A stretch of 64,000 nt of DNA from Hanleya hanleyi (taxonomy: Eukaryota; Mollusca; Polyplacophora; Lepidopleurida; Hanleyidae), in NCBI GenBank assembly GCA_036873755.1, contig JAVTVY010020243.1, forward strand, positions 19,484 through 83,483. The letters are read 5' to 3'. Positions within the stretch are counted from its first letter, which is position 1; the number at the start of each line of letters is the position of its first letter. Made by a program: the position numbers and the translations under genes. Positions 32,785 through 44,110 of this stretch are shown piece by piece. Under the pieces are notes generated by a model. The model was not told the DNA's origin, ran no database searches, and worked only from the letters and a program-made list of their open reading frames with translations.

Positions 32785-33010
32785 TTTTCGTGGCCAAACA
32801 TAACAAAATGTACAATTGACTATGGCATTTAACGGGTTGTAAACATGTCAAATATACTTCTCTCCCCCGACACAAAGTATCTGGCTCATTCCTGCAGCGC
32901 AAGTACACGTAAATAGCACCAAATCATGTCACTATCTTCCTATCACTCTCAAATGTTGAAAATGGCTTAAGGCCTTTGCGAAGGCATCCATATTTGTCAG
33001 TGGCCAAAAT
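32785..33010. repeat. Repeat R, copy 1, right part
   Basis: In reverse complement it matches 35589-35765 and 35330-35362: cgtggccaaaca, cgggttgtaaac, gcgcaagtacacgtaaatag, gatagtgaca/tgtcactatc, aaggcctttgcgaaggcatc. At the point matching 35363-35588 it has no insertion, so it is the empty site of that MITE. Confidence 0.75.
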
Positions 33011-33680
33011 GTGGTAAATGTGAACTGAGTGAGAACTGCCAGTTATTGGAGTAAAAGAGTGACCATGGTGAACCTGCAAGTTGTCCAAGTATCACAGCTT
33101 ATGAAAAACACTGAAAGAAAAACTTGTTCACTCAATTTGAAATGAAAAACTGACCTGTTACTTTGATGACTTCTTGCAATGACCACAACTTCTGAAGAGT
33201 ATGAAATATACTGAAATAAACAAAAGTATCTTCCTTCAATCAACAACTTTGACATGGGCGAATAAAATCAGGCTTTCAAGTGTTGTGCTATTTAAAGAAG
33301 AATTTACTAGATTTCTGAATATATCCAAATTACAGCAGGGAAGGCAGCCATTTGTGAAAGTTGCCGGACTACTTTGAAGTAGGCATAAAAAGTATGGTGG
33401 GCAATAAAACCCATAGTGTTTTAGTATTGTTAAGGAATGAGAACACAAATCTTCAGGAATGCTTCACACCTCACATCATCCAATTGGACCAAGGATGGCC
33501 TACCTCAAGCCCAAAACATACAATACAAGACCCCTCCACTACTCTCTAAATGTGACGTCATCCATTCCATCAACCATCCTCATTTCATCCTCCCTATACC
33601 ATTATCCCTTATTTCCCCCTCATTTCCCTATACCTTTAACATTACGGCCATTTCTCATCCACTATAATTATAACAATATG
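33011..33680. other. No supported gene
   Basis: On the minus strand a stop-free stretch at 33236-33448 reads CLPCCNLDIFRNLVN, but no family or splice context could be assigned. 33470-33660 is a C/T-rich degenerate stretch with weak resemblance to the repeats at 49.7 and 51.3 kb. Confidence 0.3.
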
Positions 33681-33816
33681 GGCCTAACCGCAAATGCCGG
33701 GGTTTTTGTGGCTACAAATGTAGCCATATTTTGTAGCCACATTCAATCCCTATAGAGAATTGTAGCCACATTTTGTAGCCACAAAAACCCCGGCATTTGT
33801 GGTTTACATGTAGGCC
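33681..33816. mobile_element. Short hairpin MITE, ~136 bp
   Basis: ggcctaaccgcaaatgccgg pairs with ccggcatttgtggtttacatgtaggcc, apart from a short bulge. The continuing arms ggtttttgtggctacaaa/tttgtagccacaaaaacc are exact complements. The inner tgtagccaca motif is repeated three times. It is too short for coding. Confidence 0.75.
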
Positions 33817-33901
33817 ACAATATCCCTTATTCTCCATCATTTTCCCTATACCTACAACATGGCCCTGCACAGTTTATACTAATAGATTTGCCCATTCCCT
33901 A

Positions 33902-34220
33902 CTACTCGTCTGTCTCGGAAGTAGAAGTCTGCCATCTGATGGTAAGACCTTGAATAGCCTCGGTTGACCCCACCGATTCGACATCATTTTCTTCAGTTGG
34001 CATGGCATGACCTGTAATACTATTACCACTGCCAACTGGCCTTCCACTGGCACTACCGGTACCAAATATTCTCCTGTATCTTCTATGTTTGCGATCCATA
34101 ATATCACGAAAAACTATTGACTGATTCACAATTTCCTCCAACAGTACCCCACGTGTAACATCATGCACCAACAGCCCACCATACACGTGGTTTTCCACAA
34201 CAAAATTGAATAAAACTAAC
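33902..34220 (-). CDS. Candidate terminal exon of an unrecognised gene
   Basis: On the minus strand an open frame ends at 33902 with ...QTSTSETDE-stop and reads HVYGGLLVHDV, EEIVNQSIVFRDIMDRKHRR and a polar Gly/Ser/Glu-rich tail. Codon usage looks protein-like and the segment is not shared with any other repeat in the window. An upstream AG (about 34220) could be the acceptor. A plausible first coding exon lies at 34516-34591. No domain was recognised. It could be a small host gene or the end of a transposon gene. The exon borders are guesses. Confidence 0.3.
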
Positions 34221-34515
34221 CAACTATTTTTGACATATATAACATGATAGAGATTAGTTCGTAATATAAAATGAAATATCCATGTGCTAAATGTCATAAT
34301 TTACTTGTAAGTTTAAATCTCGCAGCATTTTGTACACCGTCTTGAAATGTACATACCTTACGTAACCCCACGATCAAACCCCAAATCAGTCCAAGGAAAA
34401 AGCACAGAATCTAATTTTATTCCTGTCCGATCGTTGATCAGAAGACATATAAACGTGCACAATTACATGTAATACTAATCCTCTTCAGTTCTTCATAAAT
34501 CGTCATTATATTTAC

Positions 34516-34591
34516 CTGTAAATCTGAATTTTTCTTCAACTGTCAAACAGGAACAATAGACCCGCCGGCAAACTACAACATTGGCAGCCAT
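34516..34591 (-). CDS. Candidate first coding exon (MAANVVVCRR...)
   Basis: The ATG at 34589-34591 sits in gcaATGGCTGCCaatg, similar to the YY1-type translation-start context of housekeeping genes. The frame runs 76 bases to TACAG followed by GTAAAT, a good 5' splice site. It lies ~300 bp upstream of the candidate terminal exon on the same strand. No transcript evidence is available. Confidence 0.3.
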
Positions 34592-34749
34592 TGCGTCGGA
34601 AGTAATAAGTTCAGCACCTATGTTCCAAATGAAATTCATTAGACTTTTTTTTCTAGCGTCAAAATATCTCCTTTTATGCATTATAAAATATTTCAATATT
34701 TAGTACAGGCTTATTTTCTTTTTAATATTACATCCAACGATGTGGTCTT

Positions 34750-34805
34750 CTTCCCGAGCGCTGCGGAGGAATGTTCAGCACTTCCGGTTACGTTGTTGAA
34801 GAGAA
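34750..34805 (-). promoter_or_regulatory. Possible promoter with ETS-type motif
   Basis: A locally CpG-richer patch contains cacttccggttacg at about 34779-34792, a close match to the ETS/GABP core common at TATA-less promoters. It lies ~190 bp upstream of the candidate minus-strand ATG. This is a motif match only. Confidence 0.25.
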
Positions 34806-35325
34806 ACTCGCGCTGATGTCCTGGTAAATATGATAAATTTTGCATCATTTCCTTTAATACAAACCTTTCAGACCGAGTGATCATTGTTGCGGGGACCTCA
34901 GCTTGTTATCTTCCAAAAATCTAGCATTTGTCGTCTTTCTACGCTTAGAAATATTCACATTTGTGCTAGGTTTCCAATATCACCGTTTGCAATTCAAAAT
35001 GGCGGAGTCAAATGCACGTGGGTCATACATGTTAGTTGTATTCACCTTCATATGAGGCAGGAAAACCGATTTTTATTCGCGCATGTCGAACCTAATATGT
35101 TCATGTACATTTATATCACTCTTTCAACGTCTGTTAGTCGAAAGCGATATTTGATATGTTTGCAAATTCTTTTGCGTCATGTTTTCATAATTACACCAGA
35201 AATATTTTTCTTAAAATTTTCTAACTTTAATTACTTGGGATTTGATGACCAATAATTACATTGACATTCAAATTTTGAATTTTATATACCCCCTCTATCT
35301 CTTTCGCAATGCTGTTGTTGTTGTT
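34806..35325. other. No gene supported
   Basis: The 123-codon frame at 34884-35255 has no domain and is AT-rich. A (GTT)n-type run lies near 35308. Confidence 0.3.
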
Positions 35326-35362
35326 ACCACTGATATGTGGATGCCTTCGCAAAGGCCTTAAG

Positions 35363-35588
35363 TGCGAGAAGCGCTCCAATGCGCATGCACCGCTAATACC
35401 ACTAACAATACGATGTCGTAAAGAAGGCGTCATCAGCTAGTGGGCGGGGCCTAACGCACGTGGGCAAGCTCCGTCTCCGTTACCCCAGCAGCTGATGACG
35501 CCTTCTTCTTTACGACATATCGTAAAGTGTTATTTATATTTCCGCTTTGAAGCGGTGCATGCGCATTGGAGCGTTTTTTGTACTTCTG
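35363..35588. mobile_element. 226 bp palindromic MITE
   Basis: The arms gcgctccaatgcgcatgcaccgct and gcggtgcatgcgcattggagcg pair, as do aaagaaggcgtcatcagct and agctgatgacgccttctt. In repeat R copy 1 the flanking sequences aaggccttaag and ccattttcaac are directly joined, which defines the insertion precisely. No obvious target duplication was found. Confidence 0.8.
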
Positions 35589-35854
35589 CCATTTTCAACA
35601 TTTGAGCGTGATAGGAAGATAGTGACATGATTTGGTGCTATTTACGCGTACTTGCGCTGCAGGAATGAGCCAGGTAATTTGTGTCGGGGGAGGGAAGTAT
35701 ATTTGACGTGTTTACAACCCGTTAAACATGCCATAGTCATTATACATTTTTGTCATGTTTGGCCACGAAGAAAATGACGCTACTGAAGTCTGTCCTAGTA
35801 AGGATGTGCAACTCAATCGTGGCTACATACACTTGCATATATGTGGCTAAGCAC

Positions 35855-37736
35855 GATACGTAGTTTTCAGCCCATCTGTTGACATAGAGATTGAATTTAG
35901 CACTTCGATTCCACACATTTCGGAATGTGTCAGAGTATGCTTCGTTTCCAAACAAGGTGACCCATCACATCTCAATAATATTCATACGCCCAAATTCAAA
36001 TAGGCATGCCAAAAATATCGTCAATAACATGTATAAACATGAAAGAAGCATCATAATTGAGTGAAATATGGTGATATTTAGCATACAAGATTTTTTGTTT
36101 GGACAGTTTTAATTGAAGAAAATAATTTCTGTCGACCTCTCTGGAGTTCTACTTTTTGAGCCGCCTTACGCTAATATCCCGTCGCCTACTTCTCGAAAAA
36201 TCGCGCGAGATTTGATATTTTGGTGAAACTGATGAAAAACAGATCATTCGTCTAATTACATCCAATATAGACAACACAGATGGTAGTATAGTAAATTTCG
36301 GCGAGTAGCCCTCCCAGCTGGATGGTTCTGCATTCCGATCGCATGTTCTGAAACTGTTTGTCAATGAGAATGGGTGTGCATGAACAGAGCATAGCTGAAT
36401 GTCATTAACCCGCTGTAGCATGTGCCAACAACAACAACAACACGAAACAAAAACAACATGTTGAACGACTGTCTCATTCAGATTGACTTTGATTGACAGG
36501 TGTTCAGTTTTGTGCAAAGGGTTAATGCATCGAAGCCTGAGCAGGAGGAAATGTGAATCGCCAGTTTTCCGAACAATTCAGTTTGCGTAGCATTCTATTT
36601 TCCAACAACGTCAAGTAGCTCATTCTTGTTTGACCTCAAACGAGGAGATGATTCAACTTTATTCGTGAGTTAAACAGTCACCACATTTCTTCAATTTCCA
36701 AATTTTACTTCCAAAAATCCACTACATTTTTGATCAATTTTGTTCCACAGTCATTTTTTCGAATTAGTTCAAAGAAATATTCATATTTTCTTGTGTTTAA
36801 TTGTGTTTCCTATCTTTCTGAGATGAAATAATGTGCCCTTGATAATTTAGTGCCTTTTTGAAAATTTCAACCTGATAAAAAATGTCAATCTCTCATATCC
36901 CCCATGGCCTTAACTCACGAATAAAGTTATCATCCCTTCGTTGACGGCAAACAAGAATGACCTACTTGAAATTGCTGTGAAATAGAATGCTACACGTGGT
37001 CAAACCAACTGAATTGTTCAGAAAAATGGCGATTCATATTTCTTCCTGCTCAGGTGGACTTTTTCCGGCCTCGATGCATTAACCCTTAACGCGAAACTGA
37101 ACCCCTATCAAGCAAAGTCAATCTTCATGAGACGGTCAACAAGTTGTTGTTTTTTGTGTTGTTGTTGTTATTGGCACATGGTCCGAAGGGTTAATGGCAT
37201 TTTGGTACTCACGTTTATGTACACCCATTCTCATCGACAAACGCTTTCAGAACATGCGATCGGAATGCACAACCATTCAGGTGTGAGGGCTATTCACCGA
37301 AATTCACTATACTACCATCTGTGCTTTCTAAATTTGATGTAATTAGACGGATGATCTGTGTTTCCCGAGTTTAACCAAATTATCAAATCTCGCGCGATTT
37401 TTCGACAAGAAGGCGACAGGATATCAGAGTAAGGCGGCTGGAAAAAGTACATATCCAGAGAGGTTTACGAAAATGATTTTCTGCAAATAATCTGTCGAAT
37501 AAAATATTTTGTATGCTAAATATCACCATATTTTACTGAATTATGATGCCTCTTTGATGTTTATACATGTTATGGCCGATATCTTCGACATGCCTATTTG
37601 GGCGTATGAATATTATTAACATGTGATGGGTCACCTTGTTTGGAAAAGAAGCACGCTCTGTCACGTTCCGATCTGTGTGACTTCAAAGCGCCGAATTTGA
37701 TTTCTATGTCAACAAATGAACTGAAAAGTACGTATC
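35855..37736. mobile_element. 1.88 kb foldback element with ~820 bp arms
   Basis: The termini gatacgtagttttcag (35855-35870) and ctgaaaagtacgtatc (37721-37736) are complementary apart from one base. The left arm runs to about 36673 and the right arm from 36910, with a ~236 bp loop. Arm landmarks pair in order: aaggtgacccatcaca/tgtgatgggtcacctt, gcatgtgccaa/ttggcacatg, cgatgcattaaccctt. Arms have diverged moderately. The insertion interrupts repeat R between sequences that are contiguous at 26425-26440 in copy 1. No transposase frame is present. The loop is related to 25757-25972 and 23601-23750. Confidence 0.82.
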
Positions 37737-38172
37737 TAACTGTGTATTTGTGGAAAATTTGAATTTGATATCTGCTATAGTTTATTTTTTATTGAATTAT
37801 CTTTATTTCCTTGTGACGTCGAAGGCTAAATGGCGAAATTTCAGCGGTCATTTGTGTTCACGTGCACAGTCGAATATGTAAGTACGATCACGCACTTCTG
37901 GCGAAATGGGTAATTTTGCTCGTAGGATCTCCAAAACTTAGTTTAGTCATTTTATTGATCAGTTTCCTGTCTTGTTATAGTATTTATTTTCTGAAAGTCG
38001 CTTCGCGAAATTCTTTGTCACTTCATTTCATTTTTGCTTCCCACAGATACTGAAAACATCCCCCACCCCCCCAATACAATTTTTTTGCATTTAATGTCTC
38101 ATGGTATCATTGTGTCATAAAAGTTGTTCATTATAATGATATGCGTTTTTGGAAATATAGACTTCACAAATC

Positions 38173-38821
38173 TCAAAGATCCTGATTATCCTTATATAGG
38201 AATTACCTGTGATTGCTTACATCCATAGAATAGAAATATACAATTTGTAATTAATCATATATGCATTTATTTTTATTTATATATATCATGTATAATATTA
38301 GTTGGCCATGATATATATCATGTATAATAAAGTTGACCAGATATATATATATTTTTTTAATATGTGAATTACATGTTCTTCGTATATAATCTGAAAGGGC
38401 CTTGGAGTCCAACATTCAACCACAACCAGCCTACATGTATGCCAGGTTTTACATGTACATGCTGTGCCAGGTAAAATTATGTACCCAAGTCATTATCTCC
38501 AATTGAATAGAACTTGCACATAGTTATTCCAGCTTGTCCACTACCATGCACTGGATGAACATCCTCGTGGCACAGCTACATGAAACTGGATGACCAATAA
38601 CCTTTTGCTCTGCCATAAACTGACCGGTCTCACTTCTGTACTACATGTGTGTGCTAGCAGGTGTCTGTCTTACAACACATGCATGTTGAAATGTATCATG
38701 GGTTTTCAGAAAAAGGACTTGTTGCAGGGTTAGTTTACCTGATCAGGGTATACACATGGCGAGGTGTGCGCCACGTGGGGAACTTTTACAAACAACTGAC
38801 GAGTTCACAGTGAACATTTTT
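38173..38821. other. No gene seen; AT-rich with tatatcatgtataat duplications
   Basis: 'atatatcatgtataat' occurs at about 38280-38297 and 38312-38329. The remaining sequence has no recognised feature. Confidence 0.35.
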
Positions 38822-40256
38822 GTCCCCCGCCGCAACGCGGCCGGGGACTTTAAAATGGTTCTTGCTTCTATGTGTCCGTGCATGCACGGACATGTCCGTG
38901 CAAATACTTCGTAAGCAATAACTTCTAAATGCTTGTCGGATTCCTCCGAAATTTGGCATCTGCATTCTTTGCGACAAGACGTCTCTTGGTATTACGTTTC
39001 AGCAAGATCCGCCTGTAAGTGGCGCCACTGGGTCTTGTTCCAGTCTTTAATGCATGTCCGTTCATGTTTGTTCAAATCCTTCGCGAGCGATAACTTTCGA
39101 ACAATTTGTCGGATTTCTTCGAAATTTGGTAAATGCATTCCCTGCGACAAAACACCGTTGGTGATGCGTTTCAGCAAAATCCACCCGGAGGTGGCGCCAC
39201 TAGAGTTCATTCCATTATTCCATGCTGCAAGTGATAACTTAGAAACACTTGGTCGAATTTCTTTGAAATATCCTACATATGTACCTTTCTGGGTAACATG
39301 AGAAACGTTGCGGCTCATCGGATTCTTCTCAAATTTGGCATGCATTTACCATGCCAGGAGCTGTTGCTTGGGGTTGCCTTTCGCTCACTTGCACTCACAG
39401 GTGGCGCCACCTGGTGGCAACATCACAAATTCGTTTCCGGGTAATAACTTGAGAACTGACCATCGGATTCTTCTCAAATTTTGTATGAATGTACCGTGAC
39501 ATAAGATGTCGCTTGATAATGCATTTCACTGACTTGCGCCTAGAGGTGGCGTCACCTGGTGTCAAAATCTAAATTTGGTTTCTGGGAAATAACTTGAGGA
39601 CCCTCATCGGATTCTTCTCAAATTTGGTATGCAGATGTCCCCACGATACCATGTTCCTTGGGATTGTATTTTTCCCGCTTCTGCCTACAGGTGGCGTCTC
39701 CTGGTGGAAAAATTTGTTTCCGGGCAATAATTTGGCAACTGCTCATCAGATTATTCTCAAATTTTGTATTCATATGTGACCCGCCCCAAATAACATGAAC
39801 ACCGGTGGGCATCTAGTACCGGCAATAACTTGAGGACCCCTCTTCAGAGTCTCAAAGTTCATATGCCGATACCATGACATGAGATGTCATTTGGGATTGT
39901 GTTTTGCCTGCTTGCACCCACAGGTGGTGACTCCTTGTGGCAAAGTCTAAATTTGGTTTCTGGGCAATAGGTTGAGGATGCCTTCATATTCTTGTCAAAT
40001 TTAGTTTGCAGATAATATGCCATGAGTTGTCTCTTGGGGTTGCATTTCGGTTACATAATTTTCATGCTACATGGTAAAGAAAATATATTACAGTAGCAAT
40101 CAACATTCAGTCAGCCATTCGGAGTTGATCTCAAAACCTGGGAAGGTGGAAAGACCCCTCTGCTTCTTACGCCTGTGAAGTAGCTGTTGCCATCCTCATG
40201 AATATCTTCTGAAACCGACGGCGCTTATAAATATTGCTGCCATTTTGGCGGGGGAC
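38822..40256. mobile_element. Element with GTCCCCCGCC ends and internal ~150 bp degenerate tandem repeats
   Basis: The ends gtcccccgcc (38822-38831) and ggcgggggac (40247-40256) are exact complements. The left end also forms a local hairpin (gtcccccgccgcaacgcggc...). Between them, eight or nine diverged units repeat the order 'caataactt(g)aga', 'tcggattcttctcaaatttg', 'gcattt', 'aggtggcgccacctggtgg'. The unit length is about 110-180 bp. There is no consistent open frame, so this is a non-coding array carried by a TIR-like element. I recall similar arrays in other marine invertebrate genomes but cannot name the family. Confidence 0.6.
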
Positions 40257-40454
40257 CTAGCATCCTCTGGCTGCTTGTTGATTTTCAATCACCGTTTTAA
40301 TGCTGAATGTGGTTTCATGATTTTATGGTAATAAATTGCTTGTCATTTCATTGTATTTTAACATGGTTTGATGTAGTATTTCATACTCAACTAGGGAATT
40401 GATCATTATTAAACCGACAGTACAAATAGATCAACCTAACATCGTCAAGAGGAG
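40257..40454. other. Short spacer, nothing recognised
   Basis: AT-rich sequence between two mobile elements. Confidence 0.4.
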
Positions 40455-41044
40455 TTAACCGTACACCATGCCGGGGGGGGTGGGGGGGTGGGGCAAAACT
40501 GCCACCTACCAAACTTTCTGTGCTATCTCCATAAAGACAAACAATGATGAGCTGAAACTCTGTGACTTTATACCTTATCATATTGGAGTCATTTTCAGCC
40601 TATTTGCATAGCCCCCGAAGCAGAGAACCATTAGTAAATTCAAGATGGCGACCACGTGGGGTACCAGAAAAGTGATGTTTTCGACATGTTTCTTCAAAAT
40701 TTCTGGTTTTTTCCGCGACGAAAAGTGGCCAAAATCTATTTTATTTCACATCAAATGAATATTTTCTAATTAATCATGCAGTTTTTTGCGGAGAAATTGC
40801 AGGAAAAAAATTTCAGAAAATCTGAGAGAAAAATCTACCAAAAATACCGTTTTGACGTCATCAATGCGGCCATCTTGGATTTTTTTACATTTTCTGGTGA
40901 AGCTTCACCCAAGGATATAGTGTGATGAGTTTCAGATCCCTAGCTCATGGGGTAAGAAAAATAATTAGGGGATGGGGGGAGGGGGGCATTTCGGCCCTCA
41001 CAGGCCTTGACAGGTCCGAAAAAGCACAGGTCAGGTAGAGTTAA
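40455..41044. mobile_element. TTAA-flanked MITE, copy B
   Basis: TTAA lies at 40455-40458 and 41041-41044. The interior follows copy A in order (ctttctgtgctatctcc, catattggagtcatttt, tggcgaccacgtggggtacc, gcggagaaattgca, ccatcttggattttttt, ctcatggggtaagaaaaataatt). The inverted CCCTA ends are less well kept than in copy A. Confidence 0.75.
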
Positions 41045-41401
41045 CATAGGCCAGCCGAGAATTTGATGATTTTCAGTGGTATGCAGTGTCAGATGACCCG
41101 ATACAAACCATCGAAAAGTGGTCAATGAATAATACATTGTAGTCGAAGCTGGCGGCTGTGGCAGTGATACATTATAAGATATATCCGGAGCGAGAGTCTT
41201 CTTCATATGAGCACCAATTCATGCACGTTAGAAAAGAAAATAGTTCTTTAGGGCATCTGATTTTTAGGTTTGACATCAGTATTTTCGATGGGAGACCCGC
41301 GTGATGGCCCCTATATTTGTTGTAGAGTTACAGCGCCATCTGCTAACGTTTTTTGCCAAGTGAAGTAATCTTATATTTCCAGAAACAATATTAGTTATTA
41401 T

Positions 41402-42435
41402 GGGGTCAAATAACATAATATATATATTATATATTCGCTTTCAAATAAGTTATATGAAAATCCGAGAATTTTGCTTGGTCCGTGCCATCAGTACCGAATT
41501 TACGGACCATTCCCGGGAAAACTCAAAATGGCAGATGAAGATCTTCGAGTCTTCCGTTAAGCCGTTTTTATTTGCATTTTCTTGGCAGATGGACTCTGTT
41601 CTAAAGATTGATGTTTGTCAGGCTGGTTGCCTGACTGGTTGGTGCCGACAATCAACATACAGATTTTATGATAAAATTTCACGTTACATTTGTGATTACA
41701 GCCCACAGCTTCTCGGCCCCACCTGTCTCCTGAACAAAGCTCGCTCAACTCCATATCCTCATATATCCTGGAAGCTGACATCATGCTGCATTTTCCCAAT
41801 ACATCCATACCCTCATGTCCCTAATCCTGTGATCTCAAAGAGTCCTCGTCTATCTCCTAAACGAATCCCCTGCTCCAATCTCATTCTCTCGGCTATTCCA
41901 GTCTCTTACACAAAGCTACACTAAATTCAACCCATCCACTACCCGCATGAGCATATCCCCACCCCCGGGGCACTAAGCCTCACTCCTTATCACATAATCT
42001 AAACCTCGTCCGACTCTCTACCGTACATATTCTCGGAGCGGACATCATGTTACACTTATTCAATCCATCGACTACCCTCGAAAGCATGTCCCCATCCCTG
42101 GAGAACCGATCATTGCGGGTAAGTCCGTCATGTATGATACCATGAATTAGATCTATGCATATATACGTGTATATTTTATCATAAAATCTGTATGTTGATT
42201 GTCGGCACCAACCACTCAGGCAAGCAGCCTGACAAACATCAATCTTTAGAACAGAGTCCATCTGCCAAAAAAATGCAAATAAAAACGGCTTAACGGAAGA
42301 CTCTTCATCTGCCATTTTGAGTTTTCCCGGGAATGGTCCGTAAATTCGGTACTGATGGCACGGACCAAGCAAAATTCTCGGATTTTCATATAACTTATTT
42401 GAAAGCGAATATATAATATATATATTATGTGATTT
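41402..42435. mobile_element. Foldback element, ~280 bp near-identical arms, ~470 bp loop
   Basis: The left arm (41402-41690) and right arm (about 42160-42435) are reverse complements with very few mismatches: ataatatatatattatatattcgc, ttgcttggtccgtgccatca, cattcccgggaaaactcaaa, caggctg...tggttggtgccgacaatc. The loop holds degenerate C-rich repeats (tacact/gcattt + atccat + accctc). Arms this similar imply a recent event or gene conversion. Confidence 0.8.
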
Positions 42436-42541
42436 GACCTATAAACACACACATACACGTATACATTACGGTTGTAGGTATATATACACGTATATATGCA
42501 TAGATCTAATTCATGGTATCATACATGACGGACTTACCCAA
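42113..42541. repeat. Second inverted repeat overlapping the previous one
   Basis: gggtaagtccgtcatgtatg (42118 onward) through the tatatacgtgtat stretch pairs with 42480-42541, ending in catacatgacggacttaccc. Its left arm lies in the loop of the 41402-42435 foldback and its right arm lies outside it. Segments around 42545-42620 also repeat 42040-42110 in direct orientation. Confidence 0.7.
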
Positions 42542-42649
42542 TTCCGTTTTATATTCCGGGAGCTCACACTTATTGAACCCATCCCTACCCTCGAGAGCAT
42601 GTGTCCGTCTCGGAGCACCGAGCAACACTATAGTTTATCATCCCAAACA

Positions 42650-43814
42650 GAAAAGGGCATATTTTCGGATGAACCGCAACCCGCGGTATACAAAGTTGTC
42701 ATTTTGAATTTTTGCTTGACCAGATAAAGACGCATCTTTCTAGAATATGTGAGTCGGGGGGGAGGGGGCAGTTTGAAACAAGGATATTAAGTGTGCTAGA
42801 CGCAATTATCAGCGAACTTTTCAAAATAAGAACTCGAAAATTAGGGGGTAGGGGTAACATAACAACATATTTCCACTTCCGCTATTTTGGTACCTGTAGG
42901 ATATCATTATGCAGGTAATTCCATGGGTTATCACCCGTTGAAAGGTTTATCAGCTATTGTCAGCTGTGCACACAAATATAAACAAATAACATATGTAGAT
43001 TCTCTACAGACCTTGTGCAAGTTTTTTGCGAAATAGTTGTCATCTGACTTTGACAACTAATTTTGAATAAACCAAATATTGCAATTAAGCTATCGTTGTG
43101 TATGGGCTACGGTATACATGGTTCGCAATGGTCACAATTCCGTCTACAAGGCTCGATGAATGGTTTGCGTGAATTTTGCTAGTTAATACGCCGATGACAG
43201 GACATATGTGGCTCATGTACGGGTCTGTAGAATTGCTTTCCCGTGATAAGTTATGGTTTGTTAAGGATAATCCATTGAATGGGCCAAAAGTTCACAACAT
43301 CACCTGGAGGCGAACATAATGCATGTGGCATGAGATTCCTTCAATCAAGAATTTTCGTTGGATTTCTCGAAGACACCCAGATCATATCGGGATTTCTTTG
43401 ATAGAATGTTGGGAGAAAAACATGACAGAAAACTATATCGTTTATAATTCGTCTTTTTTGACCCATCGAGAATCAATGGTTTTATTTTCGTCGAGAGAAT
43501 GTAGAGAAATTTTTGAACGACCACACTTCGACAATACAAAATAGGCGTTCAGTTTTGCTGATTAATGACCTCTGTATAAAATAAATACGTGTAGACTATT
43601 GTTGGTCATGCAACCAGTATGTGGTGTGATATTCCCGTGTTTGCCAGACATGGTATCCTCTACATAATGTTCTGGACATCAACAGGGAGTTCGGAAGCAA
43701 ATACGGAGTACATATCGATAACTTAGAGAAATGCTTTATTCGGCTGAAATAAAAACGTAGAAAGGTTTCTTGTGCTTGTCACGGAATAGTTTGACTTCCA
43801 ATTGGAGCGATATG
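42650..43814. other. No supported gene
   Basis: Two G-rich patches (42760, 42845) and short frames without domains. Nothing is shared with other parts of the window. Confidence 0.35.
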
Positions 43815-44110
43815 CAAGAAGTGAGAAAAATTGTCCACGTCTGGCGACTAAAAAGCAACCATATGACTCTACAGGAAAGTATCCCTCGGCACCTAATGTT
43901 AATGGCATGGCAGCTGTTCCTGTGGAAACTCTGAAATATTCAGACGGCCCGAAGCACCGACTTAAGAGGAATTAGATACGATAGCTCGCGATCAGGAGCT
44001 GTGATGACGGAACAGCTCGAACAACTCGCCTGGTATAAATGGATGAGCATCGAGGACGTCCGATGGCGTAAATGCATCAAGACTGTTGTAGAATAATATA
44101 TGTATAGAAA
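43815..44110. repeat. Diverged relative of the ~510 bp tandem unit family
   Basis: ctggcgactaaaaagcaacc, ctgtggaaactctga, ggagctgtgatgacgg and gatgagcatcgagg match the 8820-9110 copy in order, and more distantly the 9631 unit. Confidence 0.5.

Larger units (their letters stand above)
35326..38172. repeat. Repeat R, copy 2, carrying two insertions
   Basis: The R sequence is in three parts: 35326-35362, 35589-35854 and 37737-38172, all matching copy 1 (25973-26508 plus 32785-33010) in reverse complement. There is no DIRS: the stretch around 35758-35790 (ttggccacgaagaaaatgac) is the empty site. The gaps are filled by the MITE and the foldback listed next. Confidence 0.75.

Noticed and set aside
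38933..39812. Overlapping ORFs in the 38.8-40.3 kb element
   Set aside because: They arise from repeated units and change frame from unit to unit; no consistent protein.
38900..40050. CRISPR-like array
   Set aside because: Repeats are long, diverged and contiguous with no unique spacers, and the genome is eukaryotic.
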